From positions 1 to 64,000 of the forward strand of contig NZ_JAEDAE010000012.1 in the NCBI RefSeq assembly GCF_016056375.1: DNA of 64,000 nt, in the 5' to 3' direction. The notes below the pieces were generated by a model. It was not told the origin of the DNA. It worked only from the letters and a program-made list of their open reading frames with translations, and did no database searches. Source of the stretch: Hymenobacter negativus (lineage in GTDB: Bacteria; Bacteroidota; Bacteroidia; Cytophagales; Hymenobacteraceae). The translations under genes and the position numbers were made by a program. Positions 51,793-59,766 of this stretch are shown one piece after another. The stretch's first letter is position 1. Each line of letters starts with the position of its first letter.

Positions 51793-51803
51793 GCCCGAGC
51801 TGA

Positions 51804-52412
51804 TTACAGCGTATTGGTGGTGCCCGTGCGCAGGCCTTTCTCAAAGGACTCTACTTTGATAAGCTGGCCGTTGGCGTAAGTTTCGACGCGGGTGCGCTTG
51901 TCTTTTTCGAAGGTTTCGACCTGCGTGAGCTGGCCGTTTTCGTAGGTTTCGGCGCGGGTGATGTTGCCATCATTATAAGTTTGTACGGCCGAAACCTGCC
52001 CATCGGGCTCATAGCTCGTCCAGGTGCCGTACCAATAAAAGCGCGGGGCCTGGCCCTTGCCGGTGACCCACTGGGCCGCGCCGCGCCGGGCCAGCTGGCC
52101 GCCGGGGTGCCAGTAGCTCACCTCACAGTGTCCCTCCTTTTGATAGGTTTCGGTGCGGTCGAGTTTGCCCGTGGGGTCGTAGTAGTGGAAGGTTCGCACG
52201 GGCTGGCCGTGGCGGTAGCGCCCGGCGGTGTAGGGCCGGTGGCGGCCATCGTCGTAGTAGGTGCGCCAACGCCCGGTTTCGAGGCCGTGCCGGTCGAAGC
52301 GGTTGGGAAGCCAGAAGGCCCACGCGGGCGGTGCCAGCGCGAAGCGCGAGCCGGCGCAGCCGCTCAGCAAGGCGCTGAATACAAATAGCAAAAGGAACCG
52401 GAAGGGCATCAT
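51804..52412 (-). CDS. YwqK/MORN-repeat lipoprotein
   Basis: 202 residues. Lipoprotein signal with ALLSGC (Cys about 19). The rest is a series of MORN-like repeats of about 20 residues (GTWTSYEPDGQVSAVQTYNDG, NGQLTQVETFEKDKRTRVETY). Databases name this family 'toxin-antitoxin system YwqK antitoxin', but no toxin gene is adjacent and the lipobox points to an envelope protein. Function unknown. Confidence 0.8.
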   Translation of the reverse strand: MMPFRFLLLFVFSALLSGCAGSRFALAPPAWAFWLPNRFDRHGLETGRWRTYYDDGRHRPYTAGRYRHGQPVRTFHYYDPTGKLDRTETYQKEGHCEVSYWHPGGQLARRGAAQWVTGKGQAPRFYWYGTWTSYEPDGQVSAVQTYNDGNITRAETYENGQLTQVETFEKDKRTRVETYANGQLIKVESFEKGLRTGTTNTL

Positions 52413-52527
52413 CGGCGGAAAGAGGAGGTGTTAACTATAAAATTAGTTAACAGAAGTTCTTCCAACGCATCCGTGAAAAAATATTGTATTAACCACCGTT
52501 CACCGGCAGGAAATAGCCCTTCGCCTA

Positions 52528-52535
52528 TATCTTTG
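52528..52535 (+). promoter_or_regulatory. -7 box TATCTTTG
   Basis: Matches TAnnTTTG and lies 24 bases before the ATG at 52560; it supports that start rather than the upstream one at 52428. Confidence 0.5.
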
Positions 52536-52559
52536 GCCGCACCAACCATTCGCCCCGCC

Positions 52560-53342
52560 ATGACTTCCCACGACGTTGACTACCGCATCCTCGGTTCCGA
52601 TATTCAGGTGCTCGAAATTGAGCTCGACCCCAACGAAACGGTCATTGCCGAGGCCGGGGCCATGGTGTACATGGAAGAAGCCATTGCGTTTGAAACCAAG
52701 ATGGGCGACGGCTCCGAGCCCGACCAGGGCCTGATGGGCAAGCTGTTCTCGGCGGGCACGCGCCTCATCACCGGCGAGTCGTTATTTCTTACCCATTTCA
52801 CACACCGGGGCGGCTTTGGCAAGAGCAAGGTGGCTTTCTCGGCCCCCTACCCCGGCACCATCATCCCTATCGATTTGCGGGAGATGCCCGCCGGCCTCAT
52901 CGTGCAGAAAGACGGCTTCCTGGCCGCCGCACGGGGCACCAAAATCAGTCTGCATTTCAACCAGAAATTTGGGGCTGGCCTGTTTGGCGGCGAGGGTTTT
53001 ATCCTCCAAAAGCTGACCGGCGACGGCAAAGCCTTCGTGCATGCGGGCGGTACCATCGTCGAAAAGCGGCTCCACAACGAGCTGCTACGCGTAGATACCG
53101 GCTGCGTGGTGGCCTTTGAGCCGGGCATCGACTTCAGCGTGGCCCGGGCGGGCGGCCTCAAGTCGATGATATTCGGCGGTGAGGGACTGTTGCTGGCTAC
53201 ACTGCGCGGCAGTGGCCGCGTGTGGCTGCAATCGATGCCCGTCAAAAAACTCATTCGGGCACTGGCGCCGGGCGGCGGCAATGCTCAGAAAGAAAGCGGT
53301 GGGGTACTGGGCGGCCTCCTCGGCGGCATGCTTGATGAATAG
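52560..53342 (+). CDS. TIGR00266/AIM24 family protein
   Basis: 260 residues. Beta-rich fold with the family pattern: VDYRILGSDIQVLEIELDPNETVIAEAGAMVYME, FLTHFTHRGGFGKSKVAFSAPYPGTIIPIDL, FGGEGFILQKLTGDGKAFVHAGG, FGGEGLLLATLRGSGRVWLQSMP. A Gly-rich C-terminus follows. Widely conserved, function unknown. No signal peptide. The start at 52560 is set by the family N-terminus and the promoter box. Confidence 0.92.
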   Translation: MTSHDVDYRILGSDIQVLEIELDPNETVIAEAGAMVYMEEAIAFETKMGDGSEPDQGLMGKLFSAGTRLITGESLFLTHFTHRGGFGKSKVAFSAPYPGTIIPIDLREMPAGLIVQKDGFLAAARGTKISLHFNQKFGAGLFGGEGFILQKLTGDGKAFVHAGGTIVEKRLHNELLRVDTGCVVAFEPGIDFSVARAGGLKSMIFGGEGLLLATLRGSGRVWLQSMPVKKLIRALAPGGGNAQKESGGVLGGLLGGMLDE

Positions 53343-53359
53343 CGGCAGCCCCGGGGCCG

Positions 53360-53665
53360 TTATTGCAGCGCTTCGGTAGCGGCGGGCTCGGAAGAGTTCA
53401 TGGCACCCTTGAGCACAAATGCCAGGGCTACCACCAGCACAAGGGCCACGCCCACGGCTATGCGCACCAGAAATTTGACATCGCTGGATTCGTCGTGCTT
53501 GCGGCGGTCGGCCTCGCGGCGCTGTTGCCGCGACTTATAAGGACGTTTATAAGCCGAGTTCTGTACAGTTGACAATTCGGAAGTATAGGACAGTGTGTGG
53601 GAATATGACGGTAATATTACCACTTCTAACTCAATATATACAGGTTCAATTCGACTAAAGTCCAA
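53360..53665 (-). CDS. Small single-pass membrane protein
   Basis: Up to 101 residues. A basic region (YKRPYKSRQQRREADRRKH) precedes one membrane helix (about 68-88, VRIAVGVALVLVVALAFVL) and a short tail. The N-terminal 30 residues look non-native, and a TTG at 53575 would give a 71-residue protein starting just before the basic region; that start is quite possible. Function unknown. Confidence 0.6.
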   Translation of the reverse strand: MDFSRIEPVYIELEVVILPSYSHTLSYTSELSTVQNSAYKRPYKSRQQRREADRRKHDESSDVKFLVRIAVGVALVLVVALAFVLKGAMNSSEPAATEALQ

Positions 53666-53729
53666 GTTTTCTATGCCAAACGCATAACTAACCCTTTAAA
53701 CGGATACAGAAAGCCTACAGAATTGACTG

Positions 53730-55280
53730 CTACGCCGGCCCCGCCACCATATAGGCGGTTCGGAGCACGGCCTCCAGCACCTCGCGCGAGTTGAGCAGGC
53801 GCGGCACCTTATGCTGGCCGCCCAGCTTGCCCTGGTGGGCGAGCCACGCCTCGAAGGTGCCGCTGGGCACGGCCCGCACTTTGGGCGGGGCCAGCGCCAG
53901 GCTGCGATGGCGCTTGGCAGCGTAATCGGAGTTGAGAGCGCAGAGCGTGGCGTCAAGCACGGCTCCGAACCGGGCTACATCGGGCGCAGCCGGGGCAGTG
54001 GCAAACTCAACCGCCCACTCGTGCCCGCCCCGCGAGGTGGCGCTATCGGCCACGAACCAGACCGGGGCCGCCGTGAAATCGTGCACTAGCAGACCGGTGG
54101 CCTGGCTGGCGGCTACCACGGCCGCCTCGGCCGTCTCAATCACCACTTCTTCACCGAAAGCATTGAGAAAGTGTTTGGTACGGCCGGTAATACGCACCCG
54201 GTACGGGGCCAGAGAAGTGAAGCGCACGGTGTCGCCCACGAGGTAGCGCCACAGGCCGGCGTTGGTACTGATGACCAGGGCATAAGAACGGTGCATCTCC
54301 ACTTCGGCCAGGGGCACGGGGCGCGGGTCGGCTGCGGCCCACTGGTCGGCGGGCAGGAATTCGTAGTAAATGCCGTGGTCGAGCAGCAACAGCAGGTCCT
54401 CGCTCCCGGGCTCGTCCTGCAAGGCAAAGTAGCCTTCTGAGGCGTTGTAGATTTCGAGGTAGCGCATCTGCGCCTCGGGAATGAGCTGGCGAAACAGCTC
54501 ACGGTACGGCCCAAACGCCACCGCGCCGTGCAGAAACAGCCGCAGCTGCGGCCACACCTGAGTGATGTTATCGGCCCCGGCCAGCGCCACTACGCGGCGC
54601 AGCAGCACCACCATCCAGGTGGGCACGCCGGCCAGCACCCGCACATCCTGCCGCAGCACGTGGCGGGCAATGCGCTCAATCTTCTCCTCCCATTCGTCCA
54701 GCAGGGCCAGCCTGAGGGGCGGGGTACGCAATATTTCGGCCCAGGCCGGCAGCTGCGCCATGATAACGGCCGACACGTCGCCAACCTGCGAGGCCGACTC
54801 GTGGGGCCGAAATGGATTGGGGGCGTGCGCGCCGCCCAGCGAGAGGGTTTTGCCAGCCAGCAGCCGCTCGCGGGGGTAAAGGTGAGTGCTCAGGGCCAGC
54901 ATGTCGCGGCCGGCGCGGTAGTGGCAGTCGTGCAACGCGTCGACCGTAACGGGGATAAACTTGCTCCGGGCGTTGGTGGTGCCGCTGCTTTTGGCAAACC
55001 ACTGCGGACGGCCGGGCCACAGCACGTCGGGCTGGCCGCGCAGCACCTTTTCCAACTCGGGGTATAGTTGCTCGTAGGTGCTCACGGGCACGCGCTGGGC
55101 AAAGTCGGCGGGCGTCATGCGCTCGCCGAAACCGTAGCGCCGTCCCCACTCCGTGCCCTGCGCCCGGCGCAGCAGCCCCCGCAACACCCGCGCCTGCACC
55201 TCCAGCGGCTGCTGCCGGATGCGGGCCAGCCGCGGCAGGCTGCTGAGTTGAACGGCATGAGCGAGTAGCTGGTCGAGCAT
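53730..55280 (-). CDS. GH3-family acyl-adenylate/amide synthetase-like protein
   Basis: 516 residues. Recognisable GH3 pattern: VPVSTYEQLYPELEKVLRG, FAKSSGTTNARSKFIPVT (ATP-binding loop), EIYNASEGYFALQDEPG, WRYLVGDTVRFTSL, ITGRTKHFLNAFGEEV. Plant GH3 enzymes conjugate amino acids to acyl acids such as auxin. Bacterial members have unknown substrates. No signal or membrane segments. lptB lies upstream across a repeat-filled gap. Confidence 0.92.
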   Translation of the reverse strand: MLDQLLAHAVQLSSLPRLARIRQQPLEVQARVLRGLLRRAQGTEWGRRYGFGERMTPADFAQRVPVSTYEQLYPELEKVLRGQPDVLWPGRPQWFAKSSGTTNARSKFIPVTVDALHDCHYRAGRDMLALSTHLYPRERLLAGKTLSLGGAHAPNPFRPHESASQVGDVSAVIMAQLPAWAEILRTPPLRLALLDEWEEKIERIARHVLRQDVRVLAGVPTWMVVLLRRVVALAGADNITQVWPQLRLFLHGAVAFGPYRELFRQLIPEAQMRYLEIYNASEGYFALQDEPGSEDLLLLLDHGIYYEFLPADQWAAADPRPVPLAEVEMHRSYALVISTNAGLWRYLVGDTVRFTSLAPYRVRITGRTKHFLNAFGEEVVIETAEAAVVAASQATGLLVHDFTAAPVWFVADSATSRGGHEWAVEFATAPAAPDVARFGAVLDATLCALNSDYAAKRHRSLALAPPKVRAVPSGTFEAWLAHQGKLGGQHKVPRLLNSREVLEAVLRTAYMVAGPA

Positions 55281-55286
55281 CTATTT

Positions 55287-55385
55287 GAGTTATGAGTTTT
55301 GAGTTATGAATTATGAGTTGATGATAAAATTCAGCCTATGGGGTGGCTGGCTAACTCACAATTCATAACTCAAAACTCATAATTC
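55287..55385. repeat. 33-bp inverted repeat of TTATGAG words
   Basis: 55287-55319 (GAGTTATGAGTTTTGAGTTA...) and 55353-55385 are reverse complements at 31 of 33 positions. It fills the gap between two minus-strand genes (lptB and GH3). Its left arm is 30/33 identical to that at 33237. Confidence 0.9.
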
Positions 55386-55389
55386 CTTT

Positions 55390-56121
55390 CTACACATTCC
55401 GCTTGAGCTCGAAATTCTTGCCTAGGTACACGCGGCGCACGGTTTCGTCGCTGGCCAGCTCTTCGGCAGTGCCGGCTTTGAGGAGCTTTCCCTCGAAGAG
55501 CAAGTAGGCGCGGTCCACAATGCTGAGGGTAGAGTTCACGTCGTGGTCGGTGATGAGCACGCCGATGCCGCGGTGCTTGAGCTTGGCCACGATGCCCTGA
55601 ATTTCTTCAGTGGCGATGGGGTCCACACCGGCAAAGGGCTCGTCGAGGAGGACGAATTTGGGGTCCACGGCCAGGGCACGGGCTATTTCGGTGCGGCGGC
55701 GCTCGCCGCCGCTCAATACTTTCCCCAAGTTTTTGCGCACATGGGTCAGGCTGAACTCTTCGAGCATTTCCTCCACCTTGGCGTGGCGGGCGTCTTTTTT
55801 CATGTTGGTCATCTCGAGCACGGCCATAATGTTTTCCTCCACACTCAGGTCGCGGAACACGCTGGCTTCCTGGGCCAGGTAGCCCACCCCGAGGCGTGCC
55901 CGCTGGTAGATAGGCATGGTGGTTATCTCGGTGTCATCCAAGAAGATGCGGCCGCTATTGGGCTTCACCATGCCCACCATCATGTAGAAGCAGGTGGTTT
56001 TGCCGGCCCCGTTGGGCCCAAGCAAGCCCACGATTTCGCCCTGCTCAACGGTCACCGACATGTCGTTGACGACGGTGCGGGCTTTGTATTTTTTAACGAG
56101 ATGGTCGGCGCGAAGAATCAT
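55390..56121 (-). CDS. lptB: LPS export ABC transporter ATP-binding protein
   Basis: 243 residues; E. coli LptB has 241. Walker A is GPNGAGKTTCFYM, signature LSGGERRRTEIARAL, Walker B FVLLDEPFAGVDPIA, and ITDHDVNSTLSIVDRAYLL is the LptB-typical switch region. It powers LPS extraction from the inner membrane with LptF/G, whose genes are not here. The ATG at 56121 starts MILRADHLVKKYK; a box TACCTTTG (56127-56134) ends 5 bases upstream, so the mRNA is probably leaderless. Confidence 0.95.
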   Translation of the reverse strand: MILRADHLVKKYKARTVVNDMSVTVEQGEIVGLLGPNGAGKTTCFYMMVGMVKPNSGRIFLDDTEITTMPIYQRARLGVGYLAQEASVFRDLSVEENIMAVLEMTNMKKDARHAKVEEMLEEFSLTHVRKNLGKVLSGGERRRTEIARALAVDPKFVLLDEPFAGVDPIATEEIQGIVAKLKHRGIGVLITDHDVNSTLSIVDRAYLLFEGKLLKAGTAEELASDETVRRVYLGKNFELKRNV

Positions 56122-56126
56122 GCGGA

Positions 56127-56134
56127 CAAAGGTA
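56127..56134 (-). promoter_or_regulatory. -7 box of lptB, leaderless arrangement
   Basis: TACCTTTG on the minus strand, 5 bases from the lptB ATG. It excludes the longer reading frame that starts upstream. Confidence 0.6.
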
Positions 56135-56272
56135 CGGGCTGGGCGGAAGGCGGGCGAATGCCGCGCCAAACGATTGGCAGGGGTAAAATATTCGGCTTGC
56201 CTAACAAATGGCGTGAAATTTTCCGTTACTTTTAAGCCCACAACCTAACCCACCTAATTTTTCTTTTTTTTT

Positions 56273-57616
56273 ATGACGGTAAAAACACTACTCCTTGCGG
56301 GGGGCACGCTGCTGGTCAGCGCGTCGGCCGCGTCTGCCAGTGGCTTTCAGGTGAACCTGGGTGGCCAGAAAAACATCGGCATGGGCGGTGTCGGCGTGGC
56401 GTTGACGCTTGACCAGGCCGCCATGTTTTACAACCCCGGTGCGCTGGCTATGGTGCGCGAAAACGGTGTGCAGGTTGGCTTCAACGCGGCGATGGCCCGG
56501 AGTGCTTACCGTCCGGAAAGCGGCGGCGGCCAGAGCAACCTCAACAACAAGCTGGTAACGCCCTTCAACTTCTACGCTGGCTTCGGCCCGAAGGAGGGCA
56601 AGTGGAAAATCGGCATTGGCGCCTACACGCCTTTTGGCAGCGAGCTGCACTATGCCAGCAACTGGGAAGGCCGCTATTCCCTCACGGATATCAACCTGCG
56701 TTCCATCTTCGCCCAGGTTACGGGCTCTTATGCTATCACGCCCCAGTTGAGCGTCGGCGCGGGCCTGGTGATGCTGGCTTACGGGGACGTGGACCTGCAA
56801 AAAGACGTTCCGTTGACGGCCCAGAATGGCGCCCCCACGCCCCACGTCACCCTCAACGGCAAGGCCAAGCAGTCGTTTGGCTACAACGTGGGCGTACTCT
56901 TCAAGCCCAGCGACAAGCTGAGCGTGGGCGCCAGCTACCGTTCGCAGGTAGACGCCAAGATTGAAAACGGCGATGTGCGCCTGCGCGACGTGATTTATTC
57001 GACCGGAGCCGCCTTTACCGCCACCAACTTCTCCGCGACGCTGCCCCTGCCAGGCACAGCCAGCGTGGGCATGGCTGTGATGCCCACCGAAAAGCTGACG
57101 GTTTCGCTGGATGCCAACCTGGTGTTCTGGAGCGCTTACCGCACGCTCGACTTCACCTTTAGCGGCAACAACGGCTACGCGAAGGATTTTGCTAAACCCG
57201 GTGAAAACACCGACAGCCGCTTGGGCAGCACCACCACGAATGGGGTCACCACTTACAACACTTCTTCGTCGGCCAAGCGCTACTACCAGGATGCGCTGTG
57301 CTTCCGCCTCGGCGCTCAGTACAAAGCCACGGATGCCCTGACGGTGCGCGCCGGCGGCTTCTTCGACCAAGCGGCGGTGAAGGACGGCTACGTGAGCCCC
57401 GAAACCCCGGATGCGGACCGTATTGGCCTGTCGGCCGGTGTTTCTTATGAGTTTGCCAAGCGCTTCGGTGTTGATGCGTCGTTCCTGTTTGAGGACTTCC
57501 TGAAGCGCAGCCAGAGCCAGAGCGACCTGCTGAACAACGGCACCACCGACCGTGTGGCCGGCACCTACAAAACGACCATTGCCATTCCCGGCGTGGGGCT
57601 GTACGTTAAATTTTAA
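56273..57616 (+). CDS. OmpP1/FadL family outer membrane transporter
   Basis: 447 residues with signal peptide (VKTLLLAGGTLLVSASAASA). The mature N-terminus SGFQVNLGGQKNIGMGGVGVALT is the FadL-type plug, followed by beta-barrel strands with FNFYAGFGPKEGKWKIGIGAYTPFGS and a C-terminal strand ending in GVGLYVKF. FadL porins import long-chain fatty acids or hydrophobic compounds. The next gene, a predicted exported SGNH esterase, starts 29 bases downstream, so an uptake/hydrolysis pair is likely. Confidence 0.92.
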   Translation: MTVKTLLLAGGTLLVSASAASASGFQVNLGGQKNIGMGGVGVALTLDQAAMFYNPGALAMVRENGVQVGFNAAMARSAYRPESGGGQSNLNNKLVTPFNFYAGFGPKEGKWKIGIGAYTPFGSELHYASNWEGRYSLTDINLRSIFAQVTGSYAITPQLSVGAGLVMLAYGDVDLQKDVPLTAQNGAPTPHVTLNGKAKQSFGYNVGVLFKPSDKLSVGASYRSQVDAKIENGDVRLRDVIYSTGAAFTATNFSATLPLPGTASVGMAVMPTEKLTVSLDANLVFWSAYRTLDFTFSGNNGYAKDFAKPGENTDSRLGSTTTNGVTTYNTSSSAKRYYQDALCFRLGAQYKATDALTVRAGGFFDQAAVKDGYVSPETPDADRIGLSAGVSYEFAKRFGVDASFLFEDFLKRSQSQSDLLNNGTTDRVAGTYKTTIAIPGVGLYVKF

Positions 57617-57645
57617 TTCCCACCCCCGCATTCCGACGCACAACC

Positions 57646-59046
57646 ATGAAACGCACTTTTAACTACTCGCTGCCCGCTCTGGCCCTGCTGGGGCTGACGC
57701 TGGGCAGCTGCCAGCCCACGCTGGAGGACACCCGCCCCGCCGCCGATGCCGGTTCGCTGAACTTCAGCAGCTACGTGGCCGTGGGCAACTCCCTCACCTC
57801 GGGCTATTCCGACGGTGGCCTCTACAACGAGGCCCAGGCCGCGTCGTACCCCGCCATTCTGGCCCAGCAGTTTGCCAAAACGGCCAAGGGGCCTGCTGCC
57901 TTCGTGCAGCCGTCGTTTTCGGCCGCCAAAAAGGATGGCTCCGGCTACGTGCAGCTCCGGGTCGTGAACGGCACGACTACGCCCGTGCAGCCCTCGGCGG
58001 CCAACAGCTTCCTGGGCGAGCAGGTGGCCTACACCAACAACCCCGCTTTCCCCTCAGAGCTGGAAGCCTACACCGGCAGCCAGCCCGATAACCTGGGCGT
58101 GCCCGGCATTTCGGTGCTGAGCGCCGATAAAACGGCTTCTGCGAGCGGCAACGCAACCGTGGATGCCCAGACCCGCGGCGCCGCGGCAGCCTACGGCGTT
58201 CTCAACAACTTCTACCAGCGCATTCTGCCGGCGGCCGACCGGGGCACGAAAGACTACGTGACTTACATCGGCCAGAAAACCCCCACGTTCTTCACCTGCT
58301 GGATGGGCAACAACGACGTGCTGACATTCGCCACCAACGGCGGGGTTGCCAGCGCCACCAACCCTTTCAGCGGCATGACGGATACCACCAGTTTCGGCCG
58401 GGGCTACCGCAACATCCTGTCGACCATCTCAAAAAACGGGACGGTAGCCGGGGTTGCAGCCAACATTCCGAACGTGACGACGATTCCGTATTTCAACACG
58501 GTGACCGTGGCGGCCGTTGCTGCCTCGTTTAAGGCAGCCAATCCGGCATCGCCGGGCGTGTTCATCACCACGGGTACGGCTGCAGCTCCAGTGGTGCGCC
58601 TGGCTACTTCGGCCGACTTGCTGACGCTGACTACCCAGGGCTACATTGCCGCCGTGGTGGCGGCCGGCGGTACCGCGCCGGGCAGCTTGCCCACCAGCCC
58701 GTTGCCTAACAACTACGTGCTCGACGCGACCGAAGCGGCGGCCGTGGTGGCCCGCACCACGCAGCTGAATGCCATCATCGCCAAAACGGCCCGCCAGAAC
58801 AAGGTGGCCCTGGCCGATATGAACACCTTCTTCACCACCATTGCCCAGCAGGGCATCGTGACCAATGCCGTGAACAACACGGCCACGTTTGCCTCCGGCA
58901 ACCTGTTCAGCCTGGATGGCGTGCACCCCACGCCGCGCGGCTACGCCGTGGTGGCCAACGAGTTCATCCGCGTTATCAACTCGTACTACGGCTCGGCTGT
59001 TCCGACTGTGGCACCGAACGACTACCGCGGCGTACTGTTCCCGTAG
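57646..59046 (+). CDS. SGNH/GDSL hydrolase lipoprotein
   Basis: 466 residues. Lipoprotein signal ends at LGSC. Catalytic motifs: block I VAVGNSLTSGYSDGG with the Ser nucleophile, block III GNNDVL, and block V DGVHPTPRGYAVVANEF with the Asp and His. Predicted esterase or lipase anchored in the envelope. About 130 residues of insertion separate blocks III and V. Coupled with the FadL-type porin upstream. Confidence 0.92.
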   Translation: MKRTFNYSLPALALLGLTLGSCQPTLEDTRPAADAGSLNFSSYVAVGNSLTSGYSDGGLYNEAQAASYPAILAQQFAKTAKGPAAFVQPSFSAAKKDGSGYVQLRVVNGTTTPVQPSAANSFLGEQVAYTNNPAFPSELEAYTGSQPDNLGVPGISVLSADKTASASGNATVDAQTRGAAAAYGVLNNFYQRILPAADRGTKDYVTYIGQKTPTFFTCWMGNNDVLTFATNGGVASATNPFSGMTDTTSFGRGYRNILSTISKNGTVAGVAANIPNVTTIPYFNTVTVAAVAASFKAANPASPGVFITTGTAAAPVVRLATSADLLTLTTQGYIAAVVAAGGTAPGSLPTSPLPNNYVLDATEAAAVVARTTQLNAIIAKTARQNKVALADMNTFFTTIAQQGIVTNAVNNTATFASGNLFSLDGVHPTPRGYAVVANEFIRVINSYYGSAVPTVAPNDYRGVLFP

Positions 59047-59061
59047 GCAGCACTGCTTCAC

Positions 59062-59107
59062 AAAGCAAAAAGCGTCTTTCCTCTAGTGGGAAGACGCTTT
59101 TTGCTTT
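59062..59107 (+). terminator. Terminator of the porin-esterase pair
   Basis: A 20-bp stem (59062-59081 with 59088-59107) with one wobble pair, containing A- and T-runs, 16 bases after the stop codon. Confidence 0.88.
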
Positions 59108-59255
59108 ATGGCACGTGTCCGGAATGAGGATAAAAGCGCGAGAATCAACAAATTCTTTATTCCCGAATACAATAAGTCTACCCCAAGCCGTTTAGCTTTG
59201 CCGGATAAATAAGCACGGTGCTTTTTAAATTTCTCTCCTTTTCACAAACTTGTTC

Positions 59256-59702
59256 ATGAAAAACCTTTCCATTTACCTCCTAACTGCCGTTATGGGTCTA
59301 TCCGCCCTGAGCAGCTGCAAAAAAGACAGCGAAAGCGCGCCCTCAAAGACCAGCCTCTTAACCGCTAAAAGCTGGAAAACTACCGACGTCAAGATTGATG
59401 GTATCAGCGTGTACAACACGCCGCTCATTGATGCTTGCGAGAAGGACGATTTGGTAAAGTTCAACACCGACAAAACGTCGACCTACGACCAAGGCACGCT
59501 AAGATGTGTGTCGACCGACCCGCAAACGGCTAAAGGCAGCTGGGATTTCACCACGAACGAAACCAAGCTGAAACTGACCGACCCTGACGGCGACGTAACC
59601 GAGGCCAACATCACCACGCTGACCAGCACGAGCCTCGTGCTGACGGAGCCTGATTTCATGGGTTCCGGCAAAACGGCCGAACTTACGCTGGCGGCTCAAT
59701 AA
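59256..59702 (+). CDS. Lipocalin-like lipoprotein
   Basis: 148 residues. Signal peptide with lipobox LSSC (Cys about 19). The body has the pattern of Bacteroidota lipocalin-like proteins: LLTAKSWKTTDVKIDG at the start, CEKDDLVKFNTDKTSTYDQGTLRC in the middle, GSWDFTTNETKLKLTD and a final ITTLTSTSLVLTEPDF. Such proteins may bind small hydrophobic ligands; ligand unknown. Start set by the signal peptide. Confidence 0.85.
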   Translation: MKNLSIYLLTAVMGLSALSSCKKDSESAPSKTSLLTAKSWKTTDVKIDGISVYNTPLIDACEKDDLVKFNTDKTSTYDQGTLRCVSTDPQTAKGSWDFTTNETKLKLTDPDGDVTEANITTLTSTSLVLTEPDFMGSGKTAELTLAAQ

Positions 59703-59728
59703 GCCTCACAACAGCTTACTACAGGCAA

Positions 59729-59766
59729 TAAAAAAGGGCCGCTTCGTGGAAGCGGCCCTTTTTTAT
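59729..59766. terminator. Bidirectional terminator
   Basis: 12-bp perfect stem AAGGGCCGCTTC/GAAGCGGCCCTT with A-run and T-run flanks between convergent genes. Confidence 0.9.

Noticed and set aside
51804..52412. Toxin-antitoxin module suggested by the YwqK family name
   Set aside because: The protein is a MORN-repeat lipoprotein and there is no toxin-like gene beside it.
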